DNA of 64,000 nt from JBDWFY01 sp965275915 (GCA_965275915.1 CBDHYI010000007.1:1736001-1800000), one strand, 5' to 3'. Shown: positions 1 to 9,020, numbered from the stretch's first letter. The notes: generated by a model not told the origin, from the sequence alone. Program-made: numbers and translations.

Positions 1-1042
1 GGAGGTAAGGGACGGTTTTTGTCGACTCGGTGTAAGTCGTTGACCCGAACAGGCCGATGATCCTGAGTTCGCCGGTAAGGATACCTTCTTCGTCGAACTG
101 TTTGACGCCGATGTAATCCATATGAACCGGCCGGTGGACACGGCTCTTGACATTGGCTTTGGTGATGATCAGGGGTTCCGGCCGCAGCATGAATTCCCGG
201 ATTTCCGGGGTCATGACCACCAGCTCTTTACCTCTCCTGAGCACACGCACATCGGGATCGCGCAGGATTCCTAGGCCGCTTTCGGTCTGCCGCGCCAGTT
301 CGCCGGATTCCACACCCCCTTCAAATGCGTAGTCACGCATTCCCAAAAACGTGAAATTGTCGTTTCCCAGCCACTCCAGAAACTGGATGCCCTCTGCGAG
401 CGCATCGACCGGCACGGGAGGTGGATTGCTTTTGAAGTCGAGAGTTGCCTCGGTCAGCCTGAGGCGCATCTTCTGCCAGTCAGCAACCGCATGCCGTACG
501 TCTTTCAGCACCAGATCGAGTTCATCCATGAGCTGATCGATTTCCTGCCGGCTTTCGAGCCTCTCAATATGAAGCTGAATCAGGCTTTCCTTCCGGACTC
601 CGCGGACCCCTTCGGGGGTGGAGGTGCCGTGATATTTCTGGATTTTTCCCTTCTCGCTGCGGGCGATATGCAGAACCGGGTGGAGCACAAGCGCGATCGG
701 ATAACCGCGTGTCTGAACCGCGCCCATCACGGAGTCGACCAAAAACGGCATATTGTCATTGATAATTTCAATGACCGTTACGTCCCTGTGAACATTTCCG
801 GCGGTGGAAAAGTTCGGATTGAAGATACGGATTTTGTGTGTGCCGATCAGGTGATCGGATAAGCTGCCCCAGCAATCCTTCGCCAGTTCCACCAGTTCCT
901 CGCTGGTGTAAGCGACAAGGTCTTCAGCCGCTGCACTGGCGTACATGTCAGATGCCAGCTGGCTGATGTCCTTGGTTTTTGCCAGATCTTTCTGTGCCGC
1001 CTTGATCAGTGACCGTTTGGTTTTCTCGTCCGGGTCAATCAT
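1..1042 (-). CDS. gdhB: NAD-specific glutamate dehydrogenase, N-terminal part (cut by window edge)
   Basis: This is the first ~347 codons of the large bacterial NAD-dependent glutamate dehydrogenase, which deaminates glutamate to 2-oxoglutarate and ammonium. The frame reads through without a stop from ATG at 1042 (MIDPDEKTKRS) to base 1, so the C-terminal three quarters lies outside. Visible family features are the N-terminal regulatory (ACT-like) region with NDNMPFLVDSVMGAV and LVLHPVLHIAR, followed by EWLGNDNFTFLGMRDY and GLGILRD. Family members are about 1,600 residues long. A GGGGGAGGG purine run directly precedes the ATG. It is divergent from the AhpD-like gene, with ~150 nt between starts. 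The family is clear; only the N-terminus can be judged here. Confidence 0.9.
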   Translation of the reverse strand, partial: MIDPDEKTKRSLIKAAQKDLAKTKDISQLASDMYASAAAEDLVAYTSEELVELAKDCWGSLSDHLIGTHKIRIFNPNFSTAGNVHRDVTVIEIINDNMPFLVDSVMGAVQTRGYPIALVLHPVLHIARSEKGKIQKYHGTSTPEGVRGVRKESLIQLHIERLESRQEIDQLMDELDLVLKDVRHAVADWQKMRLRLTEATLDFKSNPPPVPVDALAEGIQFLEWLGNDNFTFLGMRDYAFEGGVESGELARQTESGLGILRDPDVRVLRRGKELVVMTPEIREFMLRPEPLIITKANVKSRVHRPVHMDYIGVKQFDEEGILTGELRIIGLFGSTTYTESTKTVPYL

Positions 1043-1193
1043 GACCGCCCTCCCCCTCAGTGTTTTTCAACATTGCGGCACAAACGCCCGAGCTGGCAAG
1101 CCTGGAACGTATTTGATACTGTCCGGTCTTTTCATGGGATGCTCAGCCGGTACCGGCAAACGAGGGTCGCGAACAGGATTGTGGAACGTTGTA

Positions 1194-1826
1194 ATGGATA
1201 TAGATGAAGCTGTGACGGCGCTGGATCTCCCTATGGCGAATCCGCTTCGTCCCGAAACAGAAAAATATTTTAAACTCTGCACGGAAAAACTTGGCCTCAT
1301 ACCGAATGTTCTCAAAGCTTATGCATTCGATGAGGATAAGCTGGCAGCTTTCTCGACTCTTTACAACAACCTGATGCTGGATGAATCGGGAATTTCCAAA
1401 CTCGAGCGGGAAATGATCGCGGTGGTCGTATCCTCGATCAACAGCTGCTACTACTGTTTGACCGCCCATGGTGCGACGGTGCGTCAGCTGTCAGGGAAGC
1501 CGGAGCTGGGCGAACAGATGGTCATGAATTTTCGTGCCGCATCTCTTTCTGTGCGGGAGCGGAGGATGCTTGAATTTGCGGAGAAACTGACCAAATCTCC
1601 CGAAGCAATTGTCGAAAAAGACCGCCAGGCTTTGCGTGACAACGGGTTTTCTGACCGCGACATCTGGGATATTGCGGCGGTGACCGCATTCTTCAACATG
1701 TCGAACCGCGTTGCCGCTGCGACGGATATGAGACCCAATTCGGCGTATCACAGCATGGCGCGACAGCACGCCAACGCCGGTGAGACGGCGCGGTTTGTCC
1801 ATGACAAGCGCGATGAGCCGGTGTAA
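1194..1826 (+). CDS. Peroxidase-related AhpD-like / carboxymuconolactone decarboxylase family protein
   Basis: A 210-residue protein of the AhpD-like family (alkylhydroperoxidase-related, 'uncharacterised peroxidase-related enzyme' type). The diagnostic redox motif is present as SSINSCYYCLTAHG, that is CxxC followed by a histidine four residues later, as in AhpD where the cysteine pair and His relay protons and electrons. An upstream in-frame start at 945 would overlap the glutamate dehydrogenase start, so I chose the ATG at 1194, where homology begins. It is followed 36 nt later by argC on the same strand. The substrate cannot be told from sequence; a role in peroxide or organic radical detoxification is inference. 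Confidence 0.85.
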   Translation: MDIDEAVTALDLPMANPLRPETEKYFKLCTEKLGLIPNVLKAYAFDEDKLAAFSTLYNNLMLDESGISKLEREMIAVVVSSINSCYYCLTAHGATVRQLSGKPELGEQMVMNFRAASLSVRERRMLEFAEKLTKSPEAIVEKDRQALRDNGFSDRDIWDIAAVTAFFNMSNRVAAATDMRPNSAYHSMARQHANAGETARFVHDKRDEPV

Positions 1827-1862
1827 GAGGTCGGGTCTGAGCAGAGCGAACGGAGTTGAGCG

Positions 1863-2816
1863 GTGGTTGCGAAGATTTTTATCGATGGTGAGGCAGGTAC
1901 GACGGGTTTGCAGATCCGGGATCGCCTTGCATCGCGCCGCGACATTCAGCTCCTCAGTCTGGACAATGAGCACCGGAAGGATCGGGGTGCCCGCCAGGAT
2001 GCGCTGAATGAGGCCGATATTGCTGTTCTCTGCCTGCCGGATGACGCGGCCCGCGACTCTGTTTCTCTGATTGAGGACGTGAACACGCGGGTGATCGATG
2101 CGTCCACGGCGCACCGGACCGATCCTGAATGGGTTTACGGTTTTGCCGAAATGACGGAAGGTCATGATGAAGCGATTGCGGCGTCAAAACGGGTTTCCAA
2201 CCCGGGTTGCTATCCGCAGGGATTGATCGCCGCGATCAGACCGCTGGTCGATGAAGGCATGCTGGCGCCGGACTGTCCGATATCGATGAATGCGGTTTCC
2301 GGCTATTCCGGCGGCGGCAGGAAAATGATCGAACAATATGAGACGGCCGGTCCGGCGGCGGCGCCGTATCTGCCATATGGTCTGACGTTTGAGCACAAAC
2401 ATCTGCCGGAAATGACACTTTATTCCGGCTTGAAAAGAAAACCGCTGTTTCAGCCCGCAGTCGGCAATTATGCGCAGGGCATGATTACCCTGATACCGCT
2501 GCATTACGATATGATGGCGGAAGGTGTCACCGGCGAACGTGTGCATGATGTCCTGCGGGGTCGCTTTTCGGGCGGTGGTTTTGTCGATGTTGCCCCGCTT
2601 GAGGCAATCAATCAGACAGCCGATCTTGATCCGCAAGCGTTGAACGGCACCAATCAGATGCGCCTTTTTGTTTTCGCCAACGACAGGGGCGGACAGATGG
2701 TTCTGGCCGCCGTCTACGACAATCTTGGCAAGGGCGCTTCGGGTGCGGCGGTCCAGAATCTCAATCTGATGCTGGGATGCAATGTTGAGGAAAGCCTCGG
2801 CGCTCAGGCCGCCTGA
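1863..2816 (+). CDS. argC: N-acetyl-gamma-glutamyl-phosphate reductase (type 2)
   Basis: Catalyses the NADPH-dependent reduction of N-acetyl-glutamyl-phosphate to the semialdehyde in arginine biosynthesis, in the cytoplasm. The 317-residue length and N-terminus (KIFIDGEAGTTGLQI, a dinucleotide-binding loop) fit the shorter type 2 ArgC of alphaproteobacteria. The catalytic cysteine is Cys116 in SNPGCYPQG, and a C-terminal FVFAND..GQ segment is also typical. The start is GTG at 1863, preceded by GGAG about eight bases upstream. It lies directly before leuD (31 nt gap), so the two amino-acid biosynthesis genes may be co-transcribed. Confidence 0.95.
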   Translation: MVAKIFIDGEAGTTGLQIRDRLASRRDIQLLSLDNEHRKDRGARQDALNEADIAVLCLPDDAARDSVSLIEDVNTRVIDASTAHRTDPEWVYGFAEMTEGHDEAIAASKRVSNPGCYPQGLIAAIRPLVDEGMLAPDCPISMNAVSGYSGGGRKMIEQYETAGPAAAPYLPYGLTFEHKHLPEMTLYSGLKRKPLFQPAVGNYAQGMITLIPLHYDMMAEGVTGERVHDVLRGRFSGGGFVDVAPLEAINQTADLDPQALNGTNQMRLFVFANDRGGQMVLAAVYDNLGKGASGAAVQNLNLMLGCNVEESLGAQAA

Positions 2817-2847
2817 GGGTTTTAGAAGATTTGTTAGGAGAAGGCGT

Positions 2848-3453
2848 TTGGACAAGTTTACGACCCTGACCGGAACGGCGGCCCCCCTGCCGCTGGTCAA
2901 TATCGATACGGATATGATCATTCCGAAACAGTTTCTGAAAACAATCAAACGGACGGGCCTTGGTACGGCGCTTTTTCATGAAATGCGCCGGCATGAGACC
3001 GGGGAGGACAATACGGATTTCGTTCTGAACAAACCCGCTTATGCCGATGCGCAGATCCTTGTTGCAGGTGATAATTTCGGTTGCGGCTCAAGCCGCGAGC
3101 ACGCACCCTGGGCACTGCTGGACTTCGGCATCCGTTGTGTGATTTCGACGAGTTTTGCGGATATTTTTTATAATAACTGCTTCAAAAACGGGATTCTGCC
3201 GATCATTGTCAGCGAGGACGAACTTGCCAAACTGATGGATGATGCGGAAAAGGGCGCCAATGCGACGATGACCATTGATCTTGAAGCACAGGAAATCCGC
3301 GGTCCGGACGGGGGGACGATTTCCTTTGACATCGACCCGTTCCGTAAACACTGCCTGCTCCACGGTCTGGACGATATCGGCCTCACGATGGAAAAAGTGT
3401 CATCGATTGACAGCTACGAAAGCAAAACGCAGACCGAGCGCCCCTGGGTCTGA
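2848..3453 (+). CDS. leuD: 3-isopropylmalate dehydratase small subunit
   Basis: Small (swivel-domain) subunit of isopropylmalate isomerase, which with LeuC converts 2-isopropylmalate to 3-isopropylmalate in leucine biosynthesis. The 201-residue protein begins DKFTTLTGTAAPLPL and carries NIDTDMIIPKQF (residues 18-29) and the signature NFGCGSSREHAPW (77-89). The TTG at 2848 is the likely start because TAGGAGAAGG lies just upstream and it gives the standard LeuD length; an upstream in-frame start runs inside argC. LeuC is not in the window. A strong hairpin follows the stop codon. Confidence 0.95.
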   Translation: MDKFTTLTGTAAPLPLVNIDTDMIIPKQFLKTIKRTGLGTALFHEMRRHETGEDNTDFVLNKPAYADAQILVAGDNFGCGSSREHAPWALLDFGIRCVISTSFADIFYNNCFKNGILPIIVSEDELAKLMDDAEKGANATMTIDLEAQEIRGPDGGTISFDIDPFRKHCLLHGLDDIGLTMEKVSSIDSYESKTQTERPWV

Positions 3454-3475
3454 TTTTCCGGACGTTAAGAGGGAT

Positions 3476-3507
3476 AAACGCCCTTTGCCTCGCGGCGAAG
3501 GGCGTTT
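3476..3507. terminator. Bidirectional hairpin between convergent leuD and the cNMP-binding gene
   Basis: AAACGCCCTT at 3476-3485 pairs with AAGGGCGTTT at 3498-3507. The stem continues inward (TGCC with GGCG) to a TCGC loop, giving about 14 pairs. The right arm touches the stop codon of the minus-strand gene, so the hairpin probably ends both transcripts. U-tracts are weak on both sides. Confidence 0.65.
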
Positions 3508-4007
3508 CACTTTCTGATGAATTTGTCGATATCGACGTCGAAATCCGGCTGGATGCGCCCAAGCTGATCGCCGATATGGCTCAGGTCGTGCGCGGTCTTG
3601 GTGAAGCGCTGCACCATATGCCTGTGAAGAACCTGTGCCATGTCCGGATATTCCTGCAACATCCGACGGAAGAGCGATCGGCGTACCTTGATGACCTCGC
3701 TTGCAGTATGTGCAAGGGCGCGCGCGGGACGGCGGGTTTCGACAAGCAGCGCTGTTTCGCCAAGCATGCAGCCGGTGCCGTAGCTTCCCAGATCGACCTT
3801 TTCGCCCTGAGTTTCCCGGTCGAGCTTTATTTGTCCGGTCGCAATCACATAGGCGGAATCGGCGAGCTGATTCTCGTGAAAAAGAACGCGGCCCTCGCGC
3901 AGCATCACATTTTCAGCCCCAAACGCAAGCAGCCGCAATTGCTCGCTTGAGAATCCAGCAAGCAGCGGCGATTGGCGCAGGAGGTCGATGTCGCGATTGA
4001 GACTCAT
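3507..4007 (-). CDS. Cyclic nucleotide-binding domain protein (Crp/Fnr sensor domain only)
   Basis: A 166-residue cytoplasmic protein made of a single cNMP-binding beta-roll (about residues 10-125) with a helical C-terminus and no helix-turn-helix. Typical positions are LRLLAFGAENVMLREGRVLF, the turn GTGCMLGETALL, and RRPARALAHTASEV around the phosphate-binding cassette. It lies 38 nt downstream of the OmpR-type regulator on the same strand and is probably in its operon. From memory, a similar cAMP-binding protein sits beside the Brucella regulator OtpR and is linked to cell-envelope and beta-lactam phenotypes; applying that here is inference. Without a DNA-binding domain it cannot be a classical Crp regulator. 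Confidence 0.85.
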   Translation of the reverse strand: MSLNRDIDLLRQSPLLAGFSSEQLRLLAFGAENVMLREGRVLFHENQLADSAYVIATGQIKLDRETQGEKVDLGSYGTGCMLGETALLVETRRPARALAHTASEVIKVRRSLFRRMLQEYPDMAQVLHRHMVQRFTKTAHDLSHIGDQLGRIQPDFDVDIDKFIRK

Positions 4008-4045
4008 GAGTGTGCTCGCGAGTCAGTTTGAAAGGTTAAAGCCGG

Positions 4046-4729
4046 TCATGGGACCAGCTTATAACCGCCTGCCTCCGTTACGAGAAGGGAAGAATTGGAG
4101 GGATCGCTCTCGATTTTTTGTCGCAGTCTGTAAATGTGTGTCTCAAGGGTATGTGTGGTCACACCGGAATTGTATCCCCATACCTCGTGAAGGAGGACAT
4201 CGCGGGTCACAGGTTTCTCACCGGCGCGGTAGAGAAATTTCAGGATTGCGGTTTCCTTTTCGGTCAGCCGCACTTTGCCGCCCCGGCTGTCAACCAGGAG
4301 TTTGGCGCTTGGCTGGAACGAGTATGGCCCGATCGTAAATGTTGCGTCTTCACTCTGCTCATATTGGCGCAGATGGGCGCGGGCACGGGCCAGAAGCACC
4401 GCGAATTTGAACGGCTTGACCACATAGTCGTTGGCGCCGGCCTCAAGTCCCAAAATCGTGTCCGAATCCGTGTCGTGACCGGTCAGCATGATAACGGGTG
4501 CTTTGAAACCGCCCTTACGCAGCAGCTTCACCGCCTCGCGGCCGTCCATATCCGGCAAACCGACATCCATCAGAAGCAGGTCCACATGCTCGCTCCGGGC
4601 TTTCTGAATGCCCGTGGTTGCGGAGTCGGCCTCGCTGGTTTCAAATTCCTCATAGAGGGACAACTGTTCGACCAATGCTCCGCGCAGGTCATTGTCGTCG
4701 TCCACAATCAGAATATTGCGCGCTGTCAT
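4046..4729 (-). CDS. OmpR-family response regulator, CenR/OtpR-like
   Basis: A 227-residue two-component regulator. The receiver domain (residues 4-117) has the acidic pocket Asp10-Asp12, phospho-acceptor Asp55 in LLLMDVGLPD, and a conserved Lys in YVVKPF. The winged-helix DNA-binding domain (about 130-227) has RLTEKETAILKFLY and HTLETHIYRLRQKIE. Start ATG at 4729 is preferred because TGGGGGA sits five bases upstream; an upstream start adds 20 non-homologous residues. The opening ILIVDDDNDLRGALVEQL resembles CenR of Caulobacter and OtpR of Brucella, envelope regulators. No histidine kinase is adjacent. The family is certain; the ortholog name is a guess. Confidence 0.88.
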   Translation of the reverse strand: MTARNILIVDDDNDLRGALVEQLSLYEEFETSEADSATTGIQKARSEHVDLLLMDVGLPDMDGREAVKLLRKGGFKAPVIMLTGHDTDSDTILGLEAGANDYVVKPFKFAVLLARARAHLRQYEQSEDATFTIGPYSFQPSAKLLVDSRGGKVRLTEKETAILKFLYRAGEKPVTRDVLLHEVWGYNSGVTTHTLETHIYRLRQKIESDPSNSSLLVTEAGGYKLVP

Positions 4730-4944
4730 CGTATCCCCCAATATCTCATTGGATCCTAATGTGCCCGTTTGCGAGGCAGGTGCCAACACCCCGGGCGCTG
4801 ATTAATCGCATTCACGTACCCGTTATTTGGTGTCTGATGAGAATTTTGTGCGTAAAATTCGGTCAAACACGGTTGATGAACGCGTGAAGTTCATGTGATT
4901 ACACGAGTTTCTCTGTCAGAATTATTTCAGTGGAGGGTTTCCAA

Positions 4945-5463
4945 TTGGTTGATATTGTTGTCCGTGCGCGGCCAGGACATCGGACAAACGGCATTCTGAC
5001 AATCGGGAATCGAACCTTTATCTGTGCATTGGGAAGAAGTGGCATTAATGTGCGAAAACATGAGGGAGACGGTCATACACCCGCAGGCAGCTACCGCCTG
5101 CTGGCCGCTTATTACCGCGCAGACCGCCTGCCCCGGCCAGCGACGAAACTGCCTCTTAGAGCACTGCGACGAGATGATGGCTGGTGCGATGCACCGGAAG
5201 ATCCGCGTTATAACAAACCCGTGAAGCTGCCGTGTGACGCCTCTCATGAAAGGATGTGGCGGGAGGACAACCTGTATGATTGCGTGGTGGTTCTCGATCA
5301 GAATTTCACAACTCGAAAACGGTTTGGCGGCAGCGCGATCTTCTTTCACGTTGCGTCAGCGGGGTTAAAGCCGACCGACGGGTGCGTGGCCGTGCCCTGT
5401 GAAGCGATGACCCGGGTGCTTGCCGAAATCGGTCAGGACTCGCAAATACATATTCATTTATGA
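4945..5463 (+). CDS. L,D-transpeptidase (YkuD domain)
   Basis: A 172-residue YkuD-family L,D-transpeptidase, an enzyme class that makes 3-3 peptidoglycan cross-links or attaches proteins to the wall. The catalytic motif is HVASAGLKPTDGCV, with His135 and nucleophile Cys147; an N-terminal HTPAGSYRL strand is typical. I prefer TTG at 4945 because GGAGGG (4932-4937) lies seven bases before it; the in-frame GTG at 4930 overlaps that site. There is no obvious signal peptide, which is odd for a wall enzyme but seen in this short subfamily. It is transcribed divergently from the CenR/OtpR-like regulator, suggesting regulatory coupling. Confidence 0.87.
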   Translation: MVDIVVRARPGHRTNGILTIGNRTFICALGRSGINVRKHEGDGHTPAGSYRLLAAYYRADRLPRPATKLPLRALRRDDGWCDAPEDPRYNKPVKLPCDASHERMWREDNLYDCVVVLDQNFTTRKRFGGSAIFFHVASAGLKPTDGCVAVPCEAMTRVLAEIGQDSQIHIHL

Positions 5464-5625
5464 CGAGACATTTGGCCTTTGCAGTGTTCTTGGTTGCAAA
5501 AGAAAGGTCCCGGGCGGCGCTTTAGACTGGCAAAGAGCGCCGAATTCCGCCATATAGGCCATGAAGGGCATCCGCATTTTTCGAGAAACGGGATGCCGCG
5601 AACTCAATTTCCTGGTGAGACAGCG

Positions 5626-6504
5626 ATGGGTGCGATAAGCATTCCCTTTTCGAAAATGAATGGACTGGGCAACAGCTTTGTTGTGTTCGATGCCCGGCAA
5701 CCGCTGTCTGTTTTGTCACCGGAACAGATTGTTTCGTTTGCCCGGGATATTGGCTTTGACCAGATGATCACGCTGGAAAAGTCGCCATTGGGCGTGGACC
5801 TTTTCATGCGGATCAACAATGCCGATGGATCCGAGGTTGCTGCCTGCGGCAACGCAACGCGCTGCATCGGACGCCTGCTGATGGAGGAAAGCGGCGCGGA
5901 AAACGCCACGATCCAGACCAATGCGGGCTTGCTTTATGCTTATAAGACGGACGACCCCACACGGATTACCGTCGACATGGGTATGCCGAAACTCGGCTGG
6001 GAGGATATTCCGCTGGCGGAAGAGTTTCGGGACACGCGGGCGATCGAACTGCAGATCGGCCCGATCGACGATCCCATCCTGGATTCACCGTCCGTGGTGA
6101 ATATGGGCAATCCGCATGCAGTTTTCTGGGTCGAGAATGTCGAAGACTACGATCTCGGGCGGATCGGCCCGTTGCTCGAGAATCATCCGATTTTTCCTGA
6201 AAGAGCCAACATTTCAATCGCGGCGATCACGGGCCGAAATGAACTGACAGTCAGGGTCTGGGAGCGGGGGGCCGGGCTGACGAAAGCGTGCGGAACGGCC
6301 GCATGTGCCGCCTGTGTCGCGGCGGTCCGGAAAAAGTTCAAGCAGCTTCCGGGCCGGAAGAATACAATCGTTCTTCCTGGCGGACCGTTGGAAATCGAAT
6401 GGCGGGAAAGCGATGATCATGTCCTCATGACCGGAGACACCGAGTTTGAATTTGACGGTGTGCTCGACACTGAAACCCTCGCCTGGAAGCAGGTTGCCGC
6501 GTAA
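5626..6504 (+). CDS. dapF: Diaminopimelate epimerase
   Basis: Interconverts LL- and meso-diaminopimelate for lysine and peptidoglycan synthesis. The 292-residue protein has both catalytic cysteines: Cys74 in AACGNATRC and Cys222 in KACGTAAC. FSKMNGLGNSFVVFD at the N-terminus and NMGNPHAVFW in the middle are further family signatures. I chose the ATG at 5626, where homology begins; the longer upstream reading is not conserved sequence. It is followed 9 nt later by mtaB, then ftsY and the septation gene, a run that is probably one operon. Confidence 0.96.
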   Translation: MGAISIPFSKMNGLGNSFVVFDARQPLSVLSPEQIVSFARDIGFDQMITLEKSPLGVDLFMRINNADGSEVAACGNATRCIGRLLMEESGAENATIQTNAGLLYAYKTDDPTRITVDMGMPKLGWEDIPLAEEFRDTRAIELQIGPIDDPILDSPSVVNMGNPHAVFWVENVEDYDLGRIGPLLENHPIFPERANISIAAITGRNELTVRVWERGAGLTKACGTAACAACVAAVRKKFKQLPGRKNTIVLPGGPLEIEWRESDDHVLMTGDTEFEFDGVLDTETLAWKQVAA

Positions 6505-6513
6505 GAAAAGCCG

Positions 6514-7770
6514 ATGAGCACCAAACTAGTCACCATGGGATGCCGGCTCAATTCCTATGAGTCCGAGGTCATGCGCCGGGAAGCAGAGGCGGCCGGGCTC
6601 AAGAACGCAGTGCTGATCAATACCTGTGCTGTCACCGGTGAAGCCGTGCGTCAGGCGCGACAAGCCGTGCGCAAGGCGCGACGCGACAGCCCCGGGTCAA
6701 AAATCATCGTTACGGGATGTGCGGCGCAGACCGACCCGGACATGTTCGCCAAAATGGATGAAGTCGACCTTGTCCTGGGCAATGCCGAAAAGCTGCAGCG
6801 GGAATCCTACGCCTCTGTTGCACAATTCGGCATTCAGGCCTCCGAGCGCGTGCGCGTCAATGACATTATGAGCGTGCGCGAAACGGCCGGGCATCTGATC
6901 GATGGTCTTGAGGGCCGGGCGCGCGCCTTCGTTCAAATTCAGAACGGCTGCGATCACCGGTGCACCTTCTGCATCATTCCTTACGGGCGGGGGAATTCGC
7001 GCTCCGTTCCCATGGGCGTTGTGGTCGATCAGGTTCGCAGGCTGGTGGAAAACGGCTATCGCGAAATTGTGCTGACCGGTGTCGATATCACATCGTATGG
7101 ACCTGATTTGCCCGGTACGCCGAAACTCGGAACGCTGGTGCAGCGGATTCTTTCGCTCGTTCCGGATCTTGATCGACTGCGCATTTCTTCCATCGATTCC
7201 ATTGAAGCGGATCGCGAATTGCTTAGTGCAATCGCAGAAGAGCCACGCCTGATGCCGCACCTGCATCTGTCGCTGCAGGCGGGGGACGATATGGTCCTGA
7301 AACGCATGAAACGACGTCATCTGCGCGCCGACACAATAGAGTTTTGCGAGCAGGTCCGGCGTCTCAGGCCCGACGTCGTATTTGGCGCCGATATCATCGC
7401 CGGATTTCCGACCGAGACAGAAGACATGTTTCTCAATTCGCTGAAGATCGTTGATGAGTGCGGATTGACCCATCTGCACGTGTTTCCATATTCGCCGCGC
7501 CCGGGAACGCCGGCAGCCCGAATGCCGCAGGTCGACCGTGCCCTTGTGAAAGAACGGGCGCAGCGGTTGCGGCAAAAAGGCGAAGAGGCTCTTGCGGCTT
7601 ATCTGGCCGGCGAGGTTGGAAAACAAAGGGATATTCTGGTGGAAAAATCCGGGCTGGGCCGAACCGAGCAGTTCACGCAGACCGAGCTTGACGGGGGTGA
7701 TCCGGGCGAGATTTTGAAGGCGAGAATTGTGGGTCACACAGCACGGCATCTCCTGGCCGAGGCGGCCTGA
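6514..7770 (+). CDS. mtaB: tRNA t6A37 methylthiotransferase
   Basis: A radical-SAM methylthiotransferase that converts t6A37 to ms2t6A in tRNAs reading ANN codons. The 418-residue protein has the N-terminal UPF0004 domain with cluster ligands Cys10, Cys38 and Cys69. The radical-SAM cluster follows as Cys146, Cys150 and Cys153 in GCDHRCTFC, with IIPYGRGNSRS after it. A C-terminal TRAM-like segment is degenerate. ATG at 6514 lies 9 nt after dapF. The gene order dapF-mtaB-ftsY is common in Hyphomicrobiales. Confidence 0.94.
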   Translation: MSTKLVTMGCRLNSYESEVMRREAEAAGLKNAVLINTCAVTGEAVRQARQAVRKARRDSPGSKIIVTGCAAQTDPDMFAKMDEVDLVLGNAEKLQRESYASVAQFGIQASERVRVNDIMSVRETAGHLIDGLEGRARAFVQIQNGCDHRCTFCIIPYGRGNSRSVPMGVVVDQVRRLVENGYREIVLTGVDITSYGPDLPGTPKLGTLVQRILSLVPDLDRLRISSIDSIEADRELLSAIAEEPRLMPHLHLSLQAGDDMVLKRMKRRHLRADTIEFCEQVRRLRPDVVFGADIIAGFPTETEDMFLNSLKIVDECGLTHLHVFPYSPRPGTPAARMPQVDRALVKERAQRLRQKGEEALAAYLAGEVGKQRDILVEKSGLGRTEQFTQTELDGGDPGEILKARIVGHTARHLLAEAA

Positions 7771-7784
7771 GACGGAAGCGGATA

Positions 7785-9020
7785 ATGGCAGAGAAAGAAA
7801 AACGCGGCGTGTTCTCCCGTTTGTTCGGCGGATCCAAAGGCCCGAAGGCCGATGAAGAGAACGTGTCGTCGCCTCAGCAGGAAGACGTCGCCTCGGTTGA
7901 AGGATCTGTTTCCGACGATCTGAATCCGATTGCGGAGGAAGCGGCAGACGTTGCTGTTATCGATCACCCTCCGGCGGATGAGATAACCGCGGGTGAGCCT
8001 GAACCTGACACCATCGATGACCATCCACCCGCTGTGGAAGAACCTGCGACGGAAGCGATGGCCGGCGAAACCGATCAGGACCAGGCGGGCGGGCAAGACG
8101 AAAAGAAGTCCTGGCTTCAGCGCCTGAAGCAGGGGCTGTCCCGGTCCTCGTCAGCGCTCGTCAGCGGCATTACCGGTATTTTCACCAAACGCAAGCTTGA
8201 TGACGAAACGCTTGAAGAACTTGAAGATGTTCTCATCCAGGCCGATCTTGGTGTTGAAACGGCAATGGCGATTACCGAAAAACTGGCGGAAAGCCGTTAC
8301 AACAAGGAGATTTCCGACGTCGAGGTCAAGACCATTTTGGCTGAGGAGGTGGAAACCGTTCTTGAACCGGTCGCGCAGCCGCTTGACCTTGAAAGCGGCC
8401 ACAAACCTCATGTCGTCCTCATGGTCGGTGTAAACGGCACGGGCAAGACCACCACGATCGGCAAACTGGCTTCGAAGCTGAAGTCCGAAGGCAAGAGTGT
8501 GATGATGGCGGCCGGTGACACATTCCGCGCGGCGGCGGTTGAGCAGTTGAAAATCTGGGGCGAAAGAACCGGTTCCCCGGTGATTGCCGGCCAGACTGGC
8601 GCCGATGCGGCCGGTCTTGCATTCGATGCCATGAAATCGGCGCAGGAGCAGGGCACCGATGTCTTGTTGATCGATACGGCGGGCCGTCTTCAGAATAAAG
8701 CGGAGTTGATGGACGAGCTGAAAAAGGTCATACGCGTCATCAAGAAACATGATGAAAGCGCGCCACATTCGGTTCTCCTGACCCTGGATGCCACCACCGG
8801 TCAAAACGCTCTTTCACAAGTGGAAATTTTCGGAAAAACGGCTGGTGTGACGGGGCTTGTCATGACGAAGCTCGATGGCACCGCCAGAGGCGGCATCCTG
8901 GTTGCGATTGCGCGCAAACATCGGCTGCCGGTTCATTTTATCGGCGTTGGCGAGGGTACTGACGATCTTGAACCGTTTTCGGCGTCCGATTTTGCCAGGG
9001 CCATTGCCGGACTTGAATGA
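7785..9020 (+). CDS. ftsY: Signal recognition particle receptor FtsY
   Basis: A GTPase that docks the SRP-ribosome complex at the inner membrane. In 411 residues it has an acidic, proline-rich membrane-targeting A region (about 20-105), an N domain (about 108-195), and the GTPase G domain. The P-loop is GVNGTGKTTT (215-224), G3 is DTAGR (297-301) and G4 is TKLDG (361-365); GDTFRAAAVEQL is the SRP-GTPase insertion signature. It follows mtaB by 14 nt and precedes the septation protein gene by about 63 nt. Confidence 0.96.
   Translation: MAEKEKRGVFSRLFGGSKGPKADEENVSSPQQEDVASVEGSVSDDLNPIAEEAADVAVIDHPPADEITAGEPEPDTIDDHPPAVEEPATEAMAGETDQDQAGGQDEKKSWLQRLKQGLSRSSSALVSGITGIFTKRKLDDETLEELEDVLIQADLGVETAMAITEKLAESRYNKEISDVEVKTILAEEVETVLEPVAQPLDLESGHKPHVVLMVGVNGTGKTTTIGKLASKLKSEGKSVMMAAGDTFRAAAVEQLKIWGERTGSPVIAGQTGADAAGLAFDAMKSAQEQGTDVLLIDTAGRLQNKAELMDELKKVIRVIKKHDESAPHSVLLTLDATTGQNALSQVEIFGKTAGVTGLVMTKLDGTARGGILVAIARKHRLPVHFIGVGEGTDDLEPFSASDFARAIAGLE

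Noticed and set aside
1863..3453. argC-leuD pairing as a new biosynthetic system
   Set aside because: Both are ordinary housekeeping genes and adjacency alone does not imply a new pathway.
6697..7749. 350-codon frame antisense to mtaB
   Set aside because: Opposite the radical-SAM core of mtaB, with His/Arg-rich shadow composition.
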